Of a stretch of 64,000 nucleotides of DNA, positions 9,741-17,690 are shown in pieces (position 1 is the stretch's first letter; each line of letters starts with the position of its first letter). The stretch is taken from NCBI RefSeq assembly GCF_018128945.1, contig NZ_CP068393.1, positions 992,001 to 1,056,000 of the forward strand, in the 5' to 3' direction. The translations under genes and the position numbers were made by a program. The notes beneath the pieces are model-generated. The model was not told where the DNA came from and made no database searches. It saw only the letters and a list, made by a program, of their open reading frames with translations. This DNA is from Aristaeella hokkaidonensis (lineage in GTDB: Bacteria; Bacillota; Clostridia; Christensenellales; Aristaeellaceae).

Positions 9741-11058
9741 TTTCTTCCTCCAATCCCCACAATGCGCGGATAAAAGATTCACCGTTATTCTGTACAACCC
9801 TTATTGGTTTACCCAGGGCATTCCTGACGTCATCCAGTGTGGTTTCATCCAGGAAACATTCAGTCTGTGCACGAAGCATCGTATCACAAAGCGCGATTTC
9901 AGTGCACGGAATATCCTTCAGGGTATCAATCAGATCTCTGCCCACAATCAGGCCTGTGACCGTGATTGTTTCGCCGAAAAACCTGTTTATGATCTCCTTG
10001 ACCTGTACTGTTGTTCCTGCAGGAGCATACCTCCTGGCAAGTTTTTCAATAAAAGGCCGGGCAGAGACACCGGTGGGTATCAGGACATTCCTTCCTGCAG
10101 GAGGTTCCGGAAAACCATCAGCAAAAAGGAATTCATAGGCTTCCTGGCATTCCTGTTCCAGAAGCCGCAGCATACCGACGCCGTTTTCAATCTGAGGGAA
10201 ATCCTCATACGCAGAGGTCTCAGGCAGCGGTTCGTTGCAGATGCAGTAAAATTCATCAGATGGATAGACAAAACGCGTGCCGAATTCCTGCAGGTATTTC
10301 TGTTGAAAACCCTTGACATATTCAATCAGATTACGGGCTGAGACAGAATCAAACCCCTTCAGTTCCGCCAAACCTTCCCTGTGCTTTGTCAGGCCTACTG
10401 GGACAATTGCCATGGACTGAGCAGCCGGATATAAAGAAGCAAGATCCTCTATGGTCCGTCGCAGGATATCACCATCATTGACTCCGGGGCACAGCACGAC
10501 CTGGCAATGGAACTGAAGGCCGTTTTCTTTCAGCTGTTTCAGTCTGTCCATAAGGCTGCCGGCGTTTTTATTTCTCAGCATAACGCATCTGAGTTCAGGA
10601 TCTGTCGCATGAACCGAGATGAAAAGGGGAGAAGCTTTCCGTTCAAGGATTCGGTTAAACTCCTCGTCATTGACGTTGGTCAGGGTAACATAGTTGCCCA
10701 TCATCAGGCTGAGACGCCAGTCATCATCTTTGACATAAAGGGTATCCCTCATACCCTGAGGAAGCTGATCCACAAAACAGAAAAGACAGCGATTACGGCA
10801 GTGACGGGGTTTCATGGATTCGGTTTCGTCAAGGCTGAGACCCAGGGGTGTCCATTCAGATTTACGAATGCTGTACTCATGTTCAATACCGCTGCGTTCG
10901 GTGATCACTTTCAGAAAACCGGCTGTGGACAATGACTGATAATCAATCTCATCCAGTACAGGAGTTCCGTTGATGGATACAATCCTGTCATCGGGAAGAA
11001 TGCCAGCTTTATCTGCCGGAGAACCGGAGGTAACAGCATTTATTCTGACAGACAACAC
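9733..11058 (-). CDS. DUF512 radical SAM/PDZ-like protein
   Basis: This 441-residue protein starts with a short PDZ-like segment (about 1-60, with SGSPADKAGILPDD), followed by a Cys-rich CRNRCLFCFVDQLP stretch typical of radical SAM-like iron-sulfur enzymes, then DUF512 at the C-terminus. The family is common next to der in Clostridia, and its substrate is unknown. The CX3CX2C spacing supports a 4Fe-4S cluster. The GTG at 11058 is taken as the start because GAGG lies five bases upstream; the longer frame from TTG at 11085 would start inside the promoter region. First gene of the operon reaching to hemW. Confidence 0.82.
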   Translation of the reverse strand: MLSVRINAVTSGSPADKAGILPDDRIVSINGTPVLDEIDYQSLSTAGFLKVITERSGIEHEYSIRKSEWTPLGLSLDETESMKPRHCRNRCLFCFVDQLPQGMRDTLYVKDDDWRLSLMMGNYVTLTNVNDEEFNRILERKASPLFISVHATDPELRCVMLRNKNAGSLMDRLKQLKENGLQFHCQVVLCPGVNDGDILRRTIEDLASLYPAAQSMAIVPVGLTKHREGLAELKGFDSVSARNLIEYVKGFQQKYLQEFGTRFVYPSDEFYCICNEPLPETSAYEDFPQIENGVGMLRLLEQECQEAYEFLFADGFPEPPAGRNVLIPTGVSARPFIEKLARRYAPAGTTVQVKEIINRFFGETITVTGLIVGRDLIDTLKDIPCTEIALCDTMLRAQTECFLDETTLDDVRNALGKPIRVVQNNGESFIRALWGLEEENG

Positions 11059-11090
11059 GTACACCTCATCCTCATAAAATACCAACTTAT

Positions 11091-11119
11091 ATTATGCTTT
11101 GTTCAATACCTGTTGTCAA
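11091..11119 (-). promoter_or_regulatory. Sigma-A promoter of the DUF512-der-plsY-lepA-ypsA-hemW operon
   Basis: On the minus strand a perfect TTGACA (11114-11119) is followed after 17 bases by CATAAT (11091-11096). It lies about 33 bases upstream of the GTG of the DUF512 gene, giving a short leader. No terminator interrupts the six genes downstream, which are separated by 4-15 bases or overlap. Confidence 0.82.
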
Positions 11120-11148
11120 GGAAAGCGGCCGCTGCACGCAATGCAAGG

Positions 11149-11177
11149 TTGTTTTTTTTTCATGATAATGATATGAT
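11149..11177 (+). promoter_or_regulatory. Extended -10 promoter of the mreB-like gene
   Basis: TTGTTT (11149-11154) and TATGAT (11172-11177) are spaced by 17 bases, and TGA directly precedes the -10 (TG at 11169-11170), making an extended -10 element. The box ends 38 bases before the ATG. It is back to back with the minus-strand promoter at 11091-11119. Confidence 0.62.
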
Positions 11178-11214
11178 TTTTAAGTATTACAGAAGACGAT
11201 GGAAGGATTTCATC

Positions 11215-12222
11215 ATGGCGCAGACGAATGATATCGCAATTGATTTGGGTACATCCAATGTGATTATTTACATGAAGGGGAAAGGAATTGTTTTCCGTGA
11301 GCCCTGTGTTGTTGCTGTTGACCGTGAAACAAACAATATCATCGCTTTCGGGCTGGAAGCGTACAGAATGATCGGCAGGACTCCGGCCAATGTGAATATT
11401 ATCCGTCCCCTTGCTCAGGGTGAAATGCTGGATTTTGAACTGACCAGCGCTATTCTGCGTTTCTTTGTCACCTCTGTCATCGGAAAGCACATTATCGCAA
11501 GACCCCGTGCTGTGATGGCGGTTCCGTCCGGTGTAAAGGATATGGAAAAGAAGGCCCTGATCAGTTCCATGTTTGAAGCGGGTATCCGCCGGACGCAGCT
11601 GATGGATAAAAACATTGCGGCTGCCCTCGGGGCTCAGCTGAATTTCCTGGGATCATACGGAAGCCTTGTTGTGGATATCAGCGCAGGTTGTACTGATCTT
11701 GCTGTACTCTATAACAGTTCTGTATCTGTCATCAGCTCAGTTCATATCGGCGGTGATCATTTTGATGATGCAATTATCCGCTATCTGAGGAAAAAGTATA
11801 ACATGCTGATCGGGGAAAGAACCGCCGAACAGATCAAAATCACCCTCGGGGGAGCCGTCCGCAGGGATCCGGTGGTTGTGATGGATATCACTGGCAGAAA
11901 TCTGATTTCCGGCCTTCCGAAGACCATGAGCATCGATTCGGATGAGATATATGAGGCAATGCTGGACCAGGTCAACGAGCTGATCGAGGCCGTCCAGGTG
12001 GTTGTGGAGCGTACACCTCCGCAGCTTGCTTCCGATATTTTCGACAGCGGGGTCACCCTTACAGGAGGAGGCGCGCTGATTTACGGCCTGGCTGAAGCTA
12101 TCGGCGACGCGCTGAATATTCCATGCCAGGTTGCCCCGGACGCAAGGGATTGCGTGGTCCTTGGCTGCGCAAGGGTTCTGACAGATCCCTCCGGAATGCG
12201 TCACCTGCTGGCCAATTCATAA
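11215..12222 (+). CDS. MreB/Mbl family bacterial actin
   Basis: This 335-residue protein is a cell-shape actin of the MreB family. Visible are phosphate-1 (DLGTSNVIIY), phosphate-2 (VVDISAGCTD) and the adenosine loop TGGGALI near residue 280. MreB filaments under the membrane guide lateral wall synthesis. The ATG at 11215, after GGAAGGA, starts the conserved sequence AQTNDIAIDLG; 34 upstream in-frame codons are unconserved. It is not next to mreC/mreD, so it is likely a stand-alone paralogue such as Mbl or MreBH; which one cannot be decided here. A bidirectional terminator follows. Confidence 0.9.
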   Translation: MAQTNDIAIDLGTSNVIIYMKGKGIVFREPCVVAVDRETNNIIAFGLEAYRMIGRTPANVNIIRPLAQGEMLDFELTSAILRFFVTSVIGKHIIARPRAVMAVPSGVKDMEKKALISSMFEAGIRRTQLMDKNIAAALGAQLNFLGSYGSLVVDISAGCTDLAVLYNSSVSVISSVHIGGDHFDDAIIRYLRKKYNMLIGERTAEQIKITLGGAVRRDPVVVMDITGRNLISGLPKTMSIDSDEIYEAMLDQVNELIEAVQVVVERTPPQLASDIFDSGVTLTGGGALIYGLAEAIGDALNIPCQVAPDARDCVVLGCARVLTDPSGMRHLLANS

Positions 12223-12226
12223 AAAA

Positions 12227-12252
12227 AGCTGATGGATTCTGATCCATCAGCT
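12227..12252. terminator. Bidirectional intrinsic terminator
   Basis: An 11-bp perfect stem (AGCTGATGGAT, 12227-12237, pairing with 12242-12252) with a TCTG loop is flanked by A7 on the left and T5 on the right. It can stop both the mreB-like transcript (+) and the convergent transcript of the fused acyl-CoA synthetase gene (-). Confidence 0.9.
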
Positions 12253-12259
12253 TTTTCAT

Positions 12260-14776
12260 TTACTGCTTCACACCGCCGGCTGTATCAATACCCGCAGCGC
12301 CTACGAGTCCAAGACGTTCAGCCGCCTCCTCACGCATTTTGTATTTGAGGACTTTTCCCGCCGCATTCATCGGGAAAGAATCAACAAATTCAATATACTG
12401 CGGTACCTTATGCCTGGCCATATGGGATTTGATGTATTCAATCATCTCTTCCTTCGTGAGCGAGGCGTCTTTTTTCAGCACGATACAGGCCATCACAGCC
12501 TCGCCGTATTTTGCGTCAGGGACACCGATGACCTGTACGTCAGCCACAGCGGGATGCGTATAGATGAATTCTTCGATTTCCTTGGGATAAATGTTTTCAC
12601 CGCCGCGGATAATCATATCTTTCAGGCGTCCGGTAATCAGATAGGTTCCGTCGGGATTGCGGCGGGCCAGATCGCCGGAATGGAGCCATCCGTCGGCGTC
12701 AATGGTCTGGTTGGTGGCATCGGGCATCTTATAATATCCTTTCATGATATTATAACCCCTGGAGCAGAATTCACCGTCCTGCCCGTCCGGAAGCTCTTTG
12801 CCGGTTTCCGGATCGATCACTTTGGTCTGTACATGAGGGAAGGAATACCCGACTGTTTCGGTCCGCAGCTCCAGGGAATCTGTCCAGGCTGACATTGTGC
12901 TGCCGGGAGAAGATTCAGTCTGACCATATACGCTGACGATTCCGCGCATGTTCATTTCATCCGGTCTGGCTGCGCGTTTCATCAGTTCGGGCGGACAGCC
13001 TGAACCGGCCATGATACCAGTTCTCATGTAGGAAAAATCAGTTTTACGGTAATCTTCATGATTAAACATGGCGATAAACATCGTCGGAACGCCGTGGAAA
13101 CAGGTGATTCTTTCCTGATTGATGCAGGCCAGGGAATTCTTTGCGGAAAAATAAGGCAACGGACAGAGCGTTGTTCCGTGCGTCATGGATGCTGTCATGG
13201 CAAGAACCATACCGAAACAATGGAACATAGGCACCTGAATCATCATACGATCCGCGGTGGACAGCCCCATCCGGTCACCGATGCACTTCCCGTCATTTAC
13301 CACATTATAATGAGTCAGCATAACGCCTTTGGGGAAACCTGTGGTTCCGGAAGTATACTGCATATTGCAGACGTCATCAGGTTTGACGCGCTGGGCCATC
13401 GCCTCCAGGGTTTCAACCGGGACGGAATCAGCGCGTTTCATAGCTTCCTCAAAGGTGAGGCATCCCTGCTGTACATAACCAACAGTAATGACGTTCCTGA
13501 GGAACGGCAGTTTTTTGCAATGCAGGGGTTCTCCAGCCTTGGATGTGCTGATCTCCGGACAGAGTTCGTTGATAATGGCCCTGTAATTGCTGTCAAGCGC
13601 GCTCTCGATCATTACAAGGGTATGGGTATCACTCTGACGAAGCAGGTATTCCGCCTCATGGATCTTATAGGCTGTGTTGACGGTTACGAGAACCGCACCG
13701 ATTCTGGTTGCTGCCCAGAAAGTGATATACCAGGCCGGAACATTGGTGGCCCAGATAGCCACTTTGGATCCGGCGCGCACGCCCATGGAAATCAGGGCAC
13801 GGGCGAACCGGTCCACGTCATCCCTGAATTCAGAGTAAGTACGGGTATAATCCAGCGTTGTGTATTTGAAAGCATACTGGTCCGGGAATTCCTCTACCAG
13901 CTGATCCAGGACGCGGCCAAAGGTCAGATCAATGAGTTCATCCTTTTTCCAGATATATTTTCCGGTTCCGTCCTCATTGAAATACAGGCTCTTTTTCTTT
14001 CCCCGGGGATTATCGAAACGATTCATATAATTGAGGAAATGCGGGAAAATGATTTCCCGGTCCGGAATGTCCTCAATCCATTCTGTTTTCCATTCGAGGG
14101 AAATAAATCCGTCATAGTCAATGGAGGACAGTGCGTTCATCATATCACGGATCGGCAGAGTGCCTTCACCGATGAGATTGTAAGACCTGTCATCATCGGA
14201 ATCGCGCAGATGAACGTGTTTGACATAACCGCCGAGATTGCGGATTGTCGTATCCGGAGTTTCATTGAAATCCCGGTAGGGATGATGCATGTCCCATAGC
14301 GCAGCCAGTTCGTCGCAGGCATAGCTGTCCATCAGCGCGCGGAGTCTTCCGGTATCGGCATAAATCCCGACGGTCTTCAGAAGGACGCAGATTCCCTCAG
14401 AGCGTGCGAGCGGAAGAATAATCTCAAGATTGTTCCGGATCTGCTCCTCGCAATCATGAAGAGCACAGAAGGCAACATACCGTACTTTCATGGAGGACGC
14501 TGTCTGAATCAGGTACTGGACTTTATCCTCAGACTGCAGTGGCAGGGAAAGATCGACGGAAGTATCAAAGCAGGGCAGAATCAGTTTGTTTTTCTTCAGA
14601 TCCCGCTGTGTTTCATTCTGGCTGTATGCATGAAATGCACTTCCGCGGCCGGAAAGCTCAGGAAACTCCTGAATGTTATAGGGTTCAATTCCCTGAAAGC
14701 CCATATCGACTGCGTCACGGACCTGTTCTTCCCAGGAAAGTGCGTTCCAGCCTCTGGTGGAAAAGGAGAGATTCAT
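12260..14776 (-). CDS. Fusion: sugar-isomerase TIM barrel + acyl-CoA synthetase
   Basis: The 838-residue protein joins two families. Residues 1-255 resemble xylose-isomerase-like sugar phosphate isomerases/epimerases, with WDMHHPYRD (161-169), KHVHLRD (186-192) and SLEWK (226-230) where metal ligands usually sit. A glutamate expected in the LxLE position reads Lys (VLLKTVG, about 131-137), so metal binding may be impaired. Residues 265-830 form a complete AMP-dependent acyl-CoA synthetase: YTSGTTGFPKG (474-484), YGQTESSPG, GWLHSGDL, GRLKDMIIRGGENIYP and the C-terminal lysine region NAAGKVLKYK. The synthetase half should activate a carboxylic acid with ATP and CoA; the substrate is unknown. 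ATG overlaps the stop of the upstream LeuA-like gene by four bases, so the two are translated together. Confidence 0.88.
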   Translation of the reverse strand: MNLSFSTRGWNALSWEEQVRDAVDMGFQGIEPYNIQEFPELSGRGSAFHAYSQNETQRDLKKNKLILPCFDTSVDLSLPLQSEDKVQYLIQTASSMKVRYVAFCALHDCEEQIRNNLEIILPLARSEGICVLLKTVGIYADTGRLRALMDSYACDELAALWDMHHPYRDFNETPDTTIRNLGGYVKHVHLRDSDDDRSYNLIGEGTLPIRDMMNALSSIDYDGFISLEWKTEWIEDIPDREIIFPHFLNYMNRFDNPRGKKKSLYFNEDGTGKYIWKKDELIDLTFGRVLDQLVEEFPDQYAFKYTTLDYTRTYSEFRDDVDRFARALISMGVRAGSKVAIWATNVPAWYITFWAATRIGAVLVTVNTAYKIHEAEYLLRQSDTHTLVMIESALDSNYRAIINELCPEISTSKAGEPLHCKKLPFLRNVITVGYVQQGCLTFEEAMKRADSVPVETLEAMAQRVKPDDVCNMQYTSGTTGFPKGVMLTHYNVVNDGKCIGDRMGLSTADRMMIQVPMFHCFGMVLAMTASMTHGTTLCPLPYFSAKNSLACINQERITCFHGVPTMFIAMFNHEDYRKTDFSYMRTGIMAGSGCPPELMKRAARPDEMNMRGIVSVYGQTESSPGSTMSAWTDSLELRTETVGYSFPHVQTKVIDPETGKELPDGQDGEFCSRGYNIMKGYYKMPDATNQTIDADGWLHSGDLARRNPDGTYLITGRLKDMIIRGGENIYPKEIEEFIYTHPAVADVQVIGVPDAKYGEAVMACIVLKKDASLTKEEMIEYIKSHMARHKVPQYIEFVDSFPMNAAGKVLKYKMREEAAERLGLVGAAGIDTAGGVKQ

Positions 14777-16200
14777 GCTTCTTCCTCCTCATAGACAATC
14801 TTATTGACTGCATTGATATATGCCATGATTCCGGCACCCACAATATCTGTGGATATGCCCCGCCCGGAATAAAGCTTTCCTTCCCAGCGCAGCCTGACAA
14901 TGGTTTCACCCATGGCTTCACGGCCCTGTGTGACTGACTGGATCTGGAAATCGTCCAGTTCAAAATGCCGGCCGGTCGCCTGTTCAATGGAGTTAAAGGA
15001 AGCATCAATCGCGCCGTCGCCGGATGCCGTTCCTTCAATTTCCTGGTCATGGAATTTCAGTTTCATGTGAGCCATTGCACCGATCTGATTCCCCGTACTG
15101 ATCGTATAAAGAATATCATGATAAGCCGGGGGAACCTGCATGGCTTCTGCGGCGATGATAGCTTCCAGTTCCCTTAAGGTAATATGGTCCTTTTTTTCAG
15201 CTGTCTGGCAGAAGCACTTCCATACTTTCTGCTGATCTTCGGCATTCAGGTCGTATCCGAGCTTTTCTGCGGCATGTACAACAGATTCGATAGTATCATG
15301 TTTGCTCAGAAGATAATCGGAATCATTTGCTTCCTCTTCAAACCCGCCGGCAATGTCGTGTTTTTTACCGGAAGACTGGCAGATCACACGTACCTGGCCT
15401 GTAATCCTGCGGATCTGCTCCACTCCGACTTTTGCACATACGCCGATCGAACCGCCTTTGATATTCAGGATACGGACAATATTGGGCAACGAGATGGCTG
15501 TTGCGGTGCAGGTGGTCGCCTTGATTTCACGCACACCGGACCGGATGGCAGACACGGCATTGGCGTCAGCCATATTCAGCTCACCGGAACAGAAGAAACC
15601 GAGTGTCACTTTTTCCAGAGAGGGTAGTTCTTTTTTCAGGTTTTCAAACCAGGCGGATATTTCCTCGGGCATCATTGTACCGGCTGTATCACCCAGCGTA
15701 ACAATCTTTGCTCCCGCATCAATGGCGGCTGACATTACCTGGACGAGGAATGCAGGATCGCTTCTGGTCGCGTCCTGTGCGATGAATTCCACATTGTCCG
15801 TAAGGCTGCGGCATGCGGAAACGGTTTTGGCAACCGCACGGATCATGGCGTCAGCCTTCATATGAAGCAGATATTCCATCTGAACGGAGCTGACAGGAGC
15901 TGCTACTTGGAGCCTGGGGTTTACGGCTTCCCGTAGTGCTTCCCAGGTGACCTGGATGGATTCCTCGTCTGTAAGGCTGACGGGGACGGCAACGGAAGCG
16001 TTTTTCACTGCGGAACAGATGGATTTGACAAGAAGCCGGTCAATTTTTTTCCGGCGGATCGGACAAAGATCAATGGAAGAGACCCCCAGCTTGTCAATCA
16101 GTCTGCACAGTTCGATTTTTTCCTTAAAACTCAATTCAAAATGGTTTTCAGCTTCCGGCAGTGTGCAATCACTCACATTTACAATTTCAGGTCTGATCAT
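14773..16200 (-). CDS. LeuA-like protein lacking catalytic residues
   Basis: This 475-residue protein aligns along its length with 2-isopropylmalate synthase. It keeps an N-terminal SDCTL, VEFIAQDATRSD (138-148), GDTAGTMMPEE (170-180) and a full C-terminal allosteric domain (about 360-470, with GDGAIDASFNSIEQATG and GRGISTDIVGAGI). But the catalytic Arg of the usual DTTLRDGEQ is Pro15; the metal-binding HxH reads F202-F-C204; and the GERAGN segment with its Asn ligand is gone (TATAISLPN). So Claisen condensation looks unlikely: a pseudoenzyme, perhaps keeping a ligand-sensing domain, or a divergent enzyme. ATG at 16200 follows AAGGAGG. It lies 25 bases below a T-box terminator and is coupled to the synthetase fusion. 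Confidence 0.82.
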   Translation of the reverse strand: MIRPEIVNVSDCTLPEAENHFELSFKEKIELCRLIDKLGVSSIDLCPIRRKKIDRLLVKSICSAVKNASVAVPVSLTDEESIQVTWEALREAVNPRLQVAAPVSSVQMEYLLHMKADAMIRAVAKTVSACRSLTDNVEFIAQDATRSDPAFLVQVMSAAIDAGAKIVTLGDTAGTMMPEEISAWFENLKKELPSLEKVTLGFFCSGELNMADANAVSAIRSGVREIKATTCTATAISLPNIVRILNIKGGSIGVCAKVGVEQIRRITGQVRVICQSSGKKHDIAGGFEEEANDSDYLLSKHDTIESVVHAAEKLGYDLNAEDQQKVWKCFCQTAEKKDHITLRELEAIIAAEAMQVPPAYHDILYTISTGNQIGAMAHMKLKFHDQEIEGTASGDGAIDASFNSIEQATGRHFELDDFQIQSVTQGREAMGETIVRLRWEGKLYSGRGISTDIVGAGIMAYINAVNKIVYEEEEA

Positions 16201-16224
16201 GCAGGCAATCCTCCTTGAAAAATA

Positions 16225-16493
16225 AAAACCCTGAAGCGATGCTTCAGGGACGAAAAACAATTTCCGCGGTACCACCCTTGGTTACTCCTTATAGGGAGTC
16301 ACTTTTGAACTCTAACAAGTTCGCAGCCTGTTACGGGGCGTCCGGGTTTCCTTACTGACCACACGGTGTTCACGAAACCAACTCCGGAAGCAGTTTCCTT
16401 ATACTCGGCACCGTCTCGCAGCATCCGACGGCTCTCTGAAGCGTCTGTACTAAGGATTATCATCCATCATCGTCTTTAGCACTTATGAAATTA
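16225..16493 (-). ncRNA. T-box leader
   Basis: On the minus strand the invariant T-box AAGGGTGGTACCGCGG (antiterminator side, 16264-16279) is followed by a terminator with a 9-bp stem (16229-16237 with 16241-16249) and a U-rich tract. Upstream, the Stem I hallmarks AGAGAG (16432-16437), the apical GGATGCTGCGA and a TTAGTA bulge are seen. The specifier is best read as ACT (Thr, 16392-16394), since GAA precedes it and a purine plus a pyrimidine run and GGAGT follow, as in other T-boxes. CTG (Leu) or AAC (Asn) in shifted registers are alternatives. T-boxes sense uncharged tRNA and permit readthrough. Confidence 0.92.
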
Positions 16494-16499
16494 TCATGG

Positions 16500-16528
16500 A
16501 TACTATCATAAAACAACCAGACTGTCAA
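16500..16528 (-). promoter_or_regulatory. Promoter of the T-box operon
   Basis: TTGACA (16523-16528) and TAGTAT (16500-16505) on the minus strand are separated by 17 bases, with TGA in front of the -10 (extended -10). The predicted transcript begins just before the T-box Stem I, as expected. Confidence 0.8.
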
Positions 16529-16629
16529 CAAAGGAAAGCCTTGTCTTTACGGTATTTCCGTTGTTTTTTTCATCAGCCTGAGATTGAAAAACGCATATTA
16601 TGTTATATATAAATAATGAAGTGTTCCGT

Positions 16630-16657
16630 TTGACAAACCAGCCAAATTCAGTATCAT
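16630..16657 (+). promoter_or_regulatory. Promoter of phoH-pgpH-ybeY/cdd-era
   Basis: TTGACA (16630-16635) is followed by TATCAT at 16652-16657 (16-base spacer); CATAAT at 16655-16660 with 19 bases is the alternative -10. It lies about 40 bases upstream of the phoH TTG start and divergently from the T-box operon promoter. Confidence 0.6.
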
Positions 16658-16697
16658 AATAATCATACTAAAGTATTTACGAAGGGAAGTCACAGAT

Positions 16698-17690
16698 TTG
16701 CCGGAAGAAACCGAACTTGCACTGACTCCAGAATCCATGGACGCCTATGTTTCCCTTTTCGGATTGAACGACCGTAATATTGCGCTGATTGAACAGGAAT
16801 GCAACGTCAGCGTTGCGCTTCGACACAATCACCTGGTGATTACAGGAGAAGAAAAAGACAAGGAACTGGCCCGTCAGGTCATTATGCTTCTCCTTGAGAT
16901 GATTCATCGCAATGAAAACGTGGACCGGATCAGGATCCGCTATACCATTGCGATGGTCAGGGAAGGAAAGACCGGCCAGATTGAAGAGAACCTGAAAAGG
17001 GTTATTGCTGTAACTCACCGTGGGAAAGAGATCACCTGCAAAACCCTGGGTCAGAAAACCTATGTTGATACCATCCGCAATCATGTGCTGACATTTGCCG
17101 TCGGTCCTGCAGGCACCGGCAAAACATATCTGGCCATGGCGCTTGCAGTGATGGCACTGAAAAACAAAGAAGTCGAGCGGATCATTCTGACCAGACCTGC
17201 CGTGGAAGCAGGGGAAAAACTGGGCTTCCTGCCCGGTGATCTGACCCAGAAGGTTGATCCGTACCTCCGGCCGCTCTATGACGCCATGTATGATTTCATG
17301 GGCGCTGATTCCTACACAAAGCTGATTGAACGGGGTATTGTTGAGGTCGCCCCGCTGGCTTATATGCGCGGCAGAACCCTGTCAGATGCGTTCATTATTC
17401 TGGATGAAGCACAGAATACCACTTCTGAGCAAATGAAGATGTTCCTTACACGTATGGGTTTTCATTCCCGTGTTGTGGTAACCGGTGATATTACCCAGAC
17501 AGATCTTCCGGCGGGCAAGAAGTCCGGACTGGCAGAAGCAGTTCAGCTTCTGCGGCATATTCCCGAAATCGGTATTGTTGAGCTGTCCGGAAAGGATATT
17601 GTCCGGCATGAACTGGTTCAGCAGATTGTTGAGGCATATGAAAAGACGTCACACGTCTCGGATGATCCATCCGGAAAGGACGAAAAATGA
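16698..17690 (+). CDS. phoH: PhoH-like ATPase
   Basis: This 330-residue PhoH-like protein has an N-terminal KH-like segment (about 1-120) and an SF1-type ATPase core with Walker A GPAGTGKT and Walker B FIILDEAQN. PhoH proteins bind nucleotides and RNA; in studied relatives they are linked to RNA helicase or RNase activity and ribosome maturation. It starts with TTG at 16698, eight to nine bases after AAGGGAAG; no upstream in-frame start exists. Its stop overlaps the pgpH ATG by four bases, and phoH-pgpH-ybeY-era is a classic Firmicutes cluster. Confidence 0.92.
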   Translation: MPEETELALTPESMDAYVSLFGLNDRNIALIEQECNVSVALRHNHLVITGEEKDKELARQVIMLLLEMIHRNENVDRIRIRYTIAMVREGKTGQIEENLKRVIAVTHRGKEITCKTLGQKTYVDTIRNHVLTFAVGPAGTGKTYLAMALAVMALKNKEVERIILTRPAVEAGEKLGFLPGDLTQKVDPYLRPLYDAMYDFMGADSYTKLIERGIVEVAPLAYMRGRTLSDAFIILDEAQNTTSEQMKMFLTRMGFHSRVVVTGDITQTDLPAGKKSGLAEAVQLLRHIPEIGIVELSGKDIVRHELVQQIVEAYEKTSHVSDDPSGKDEK

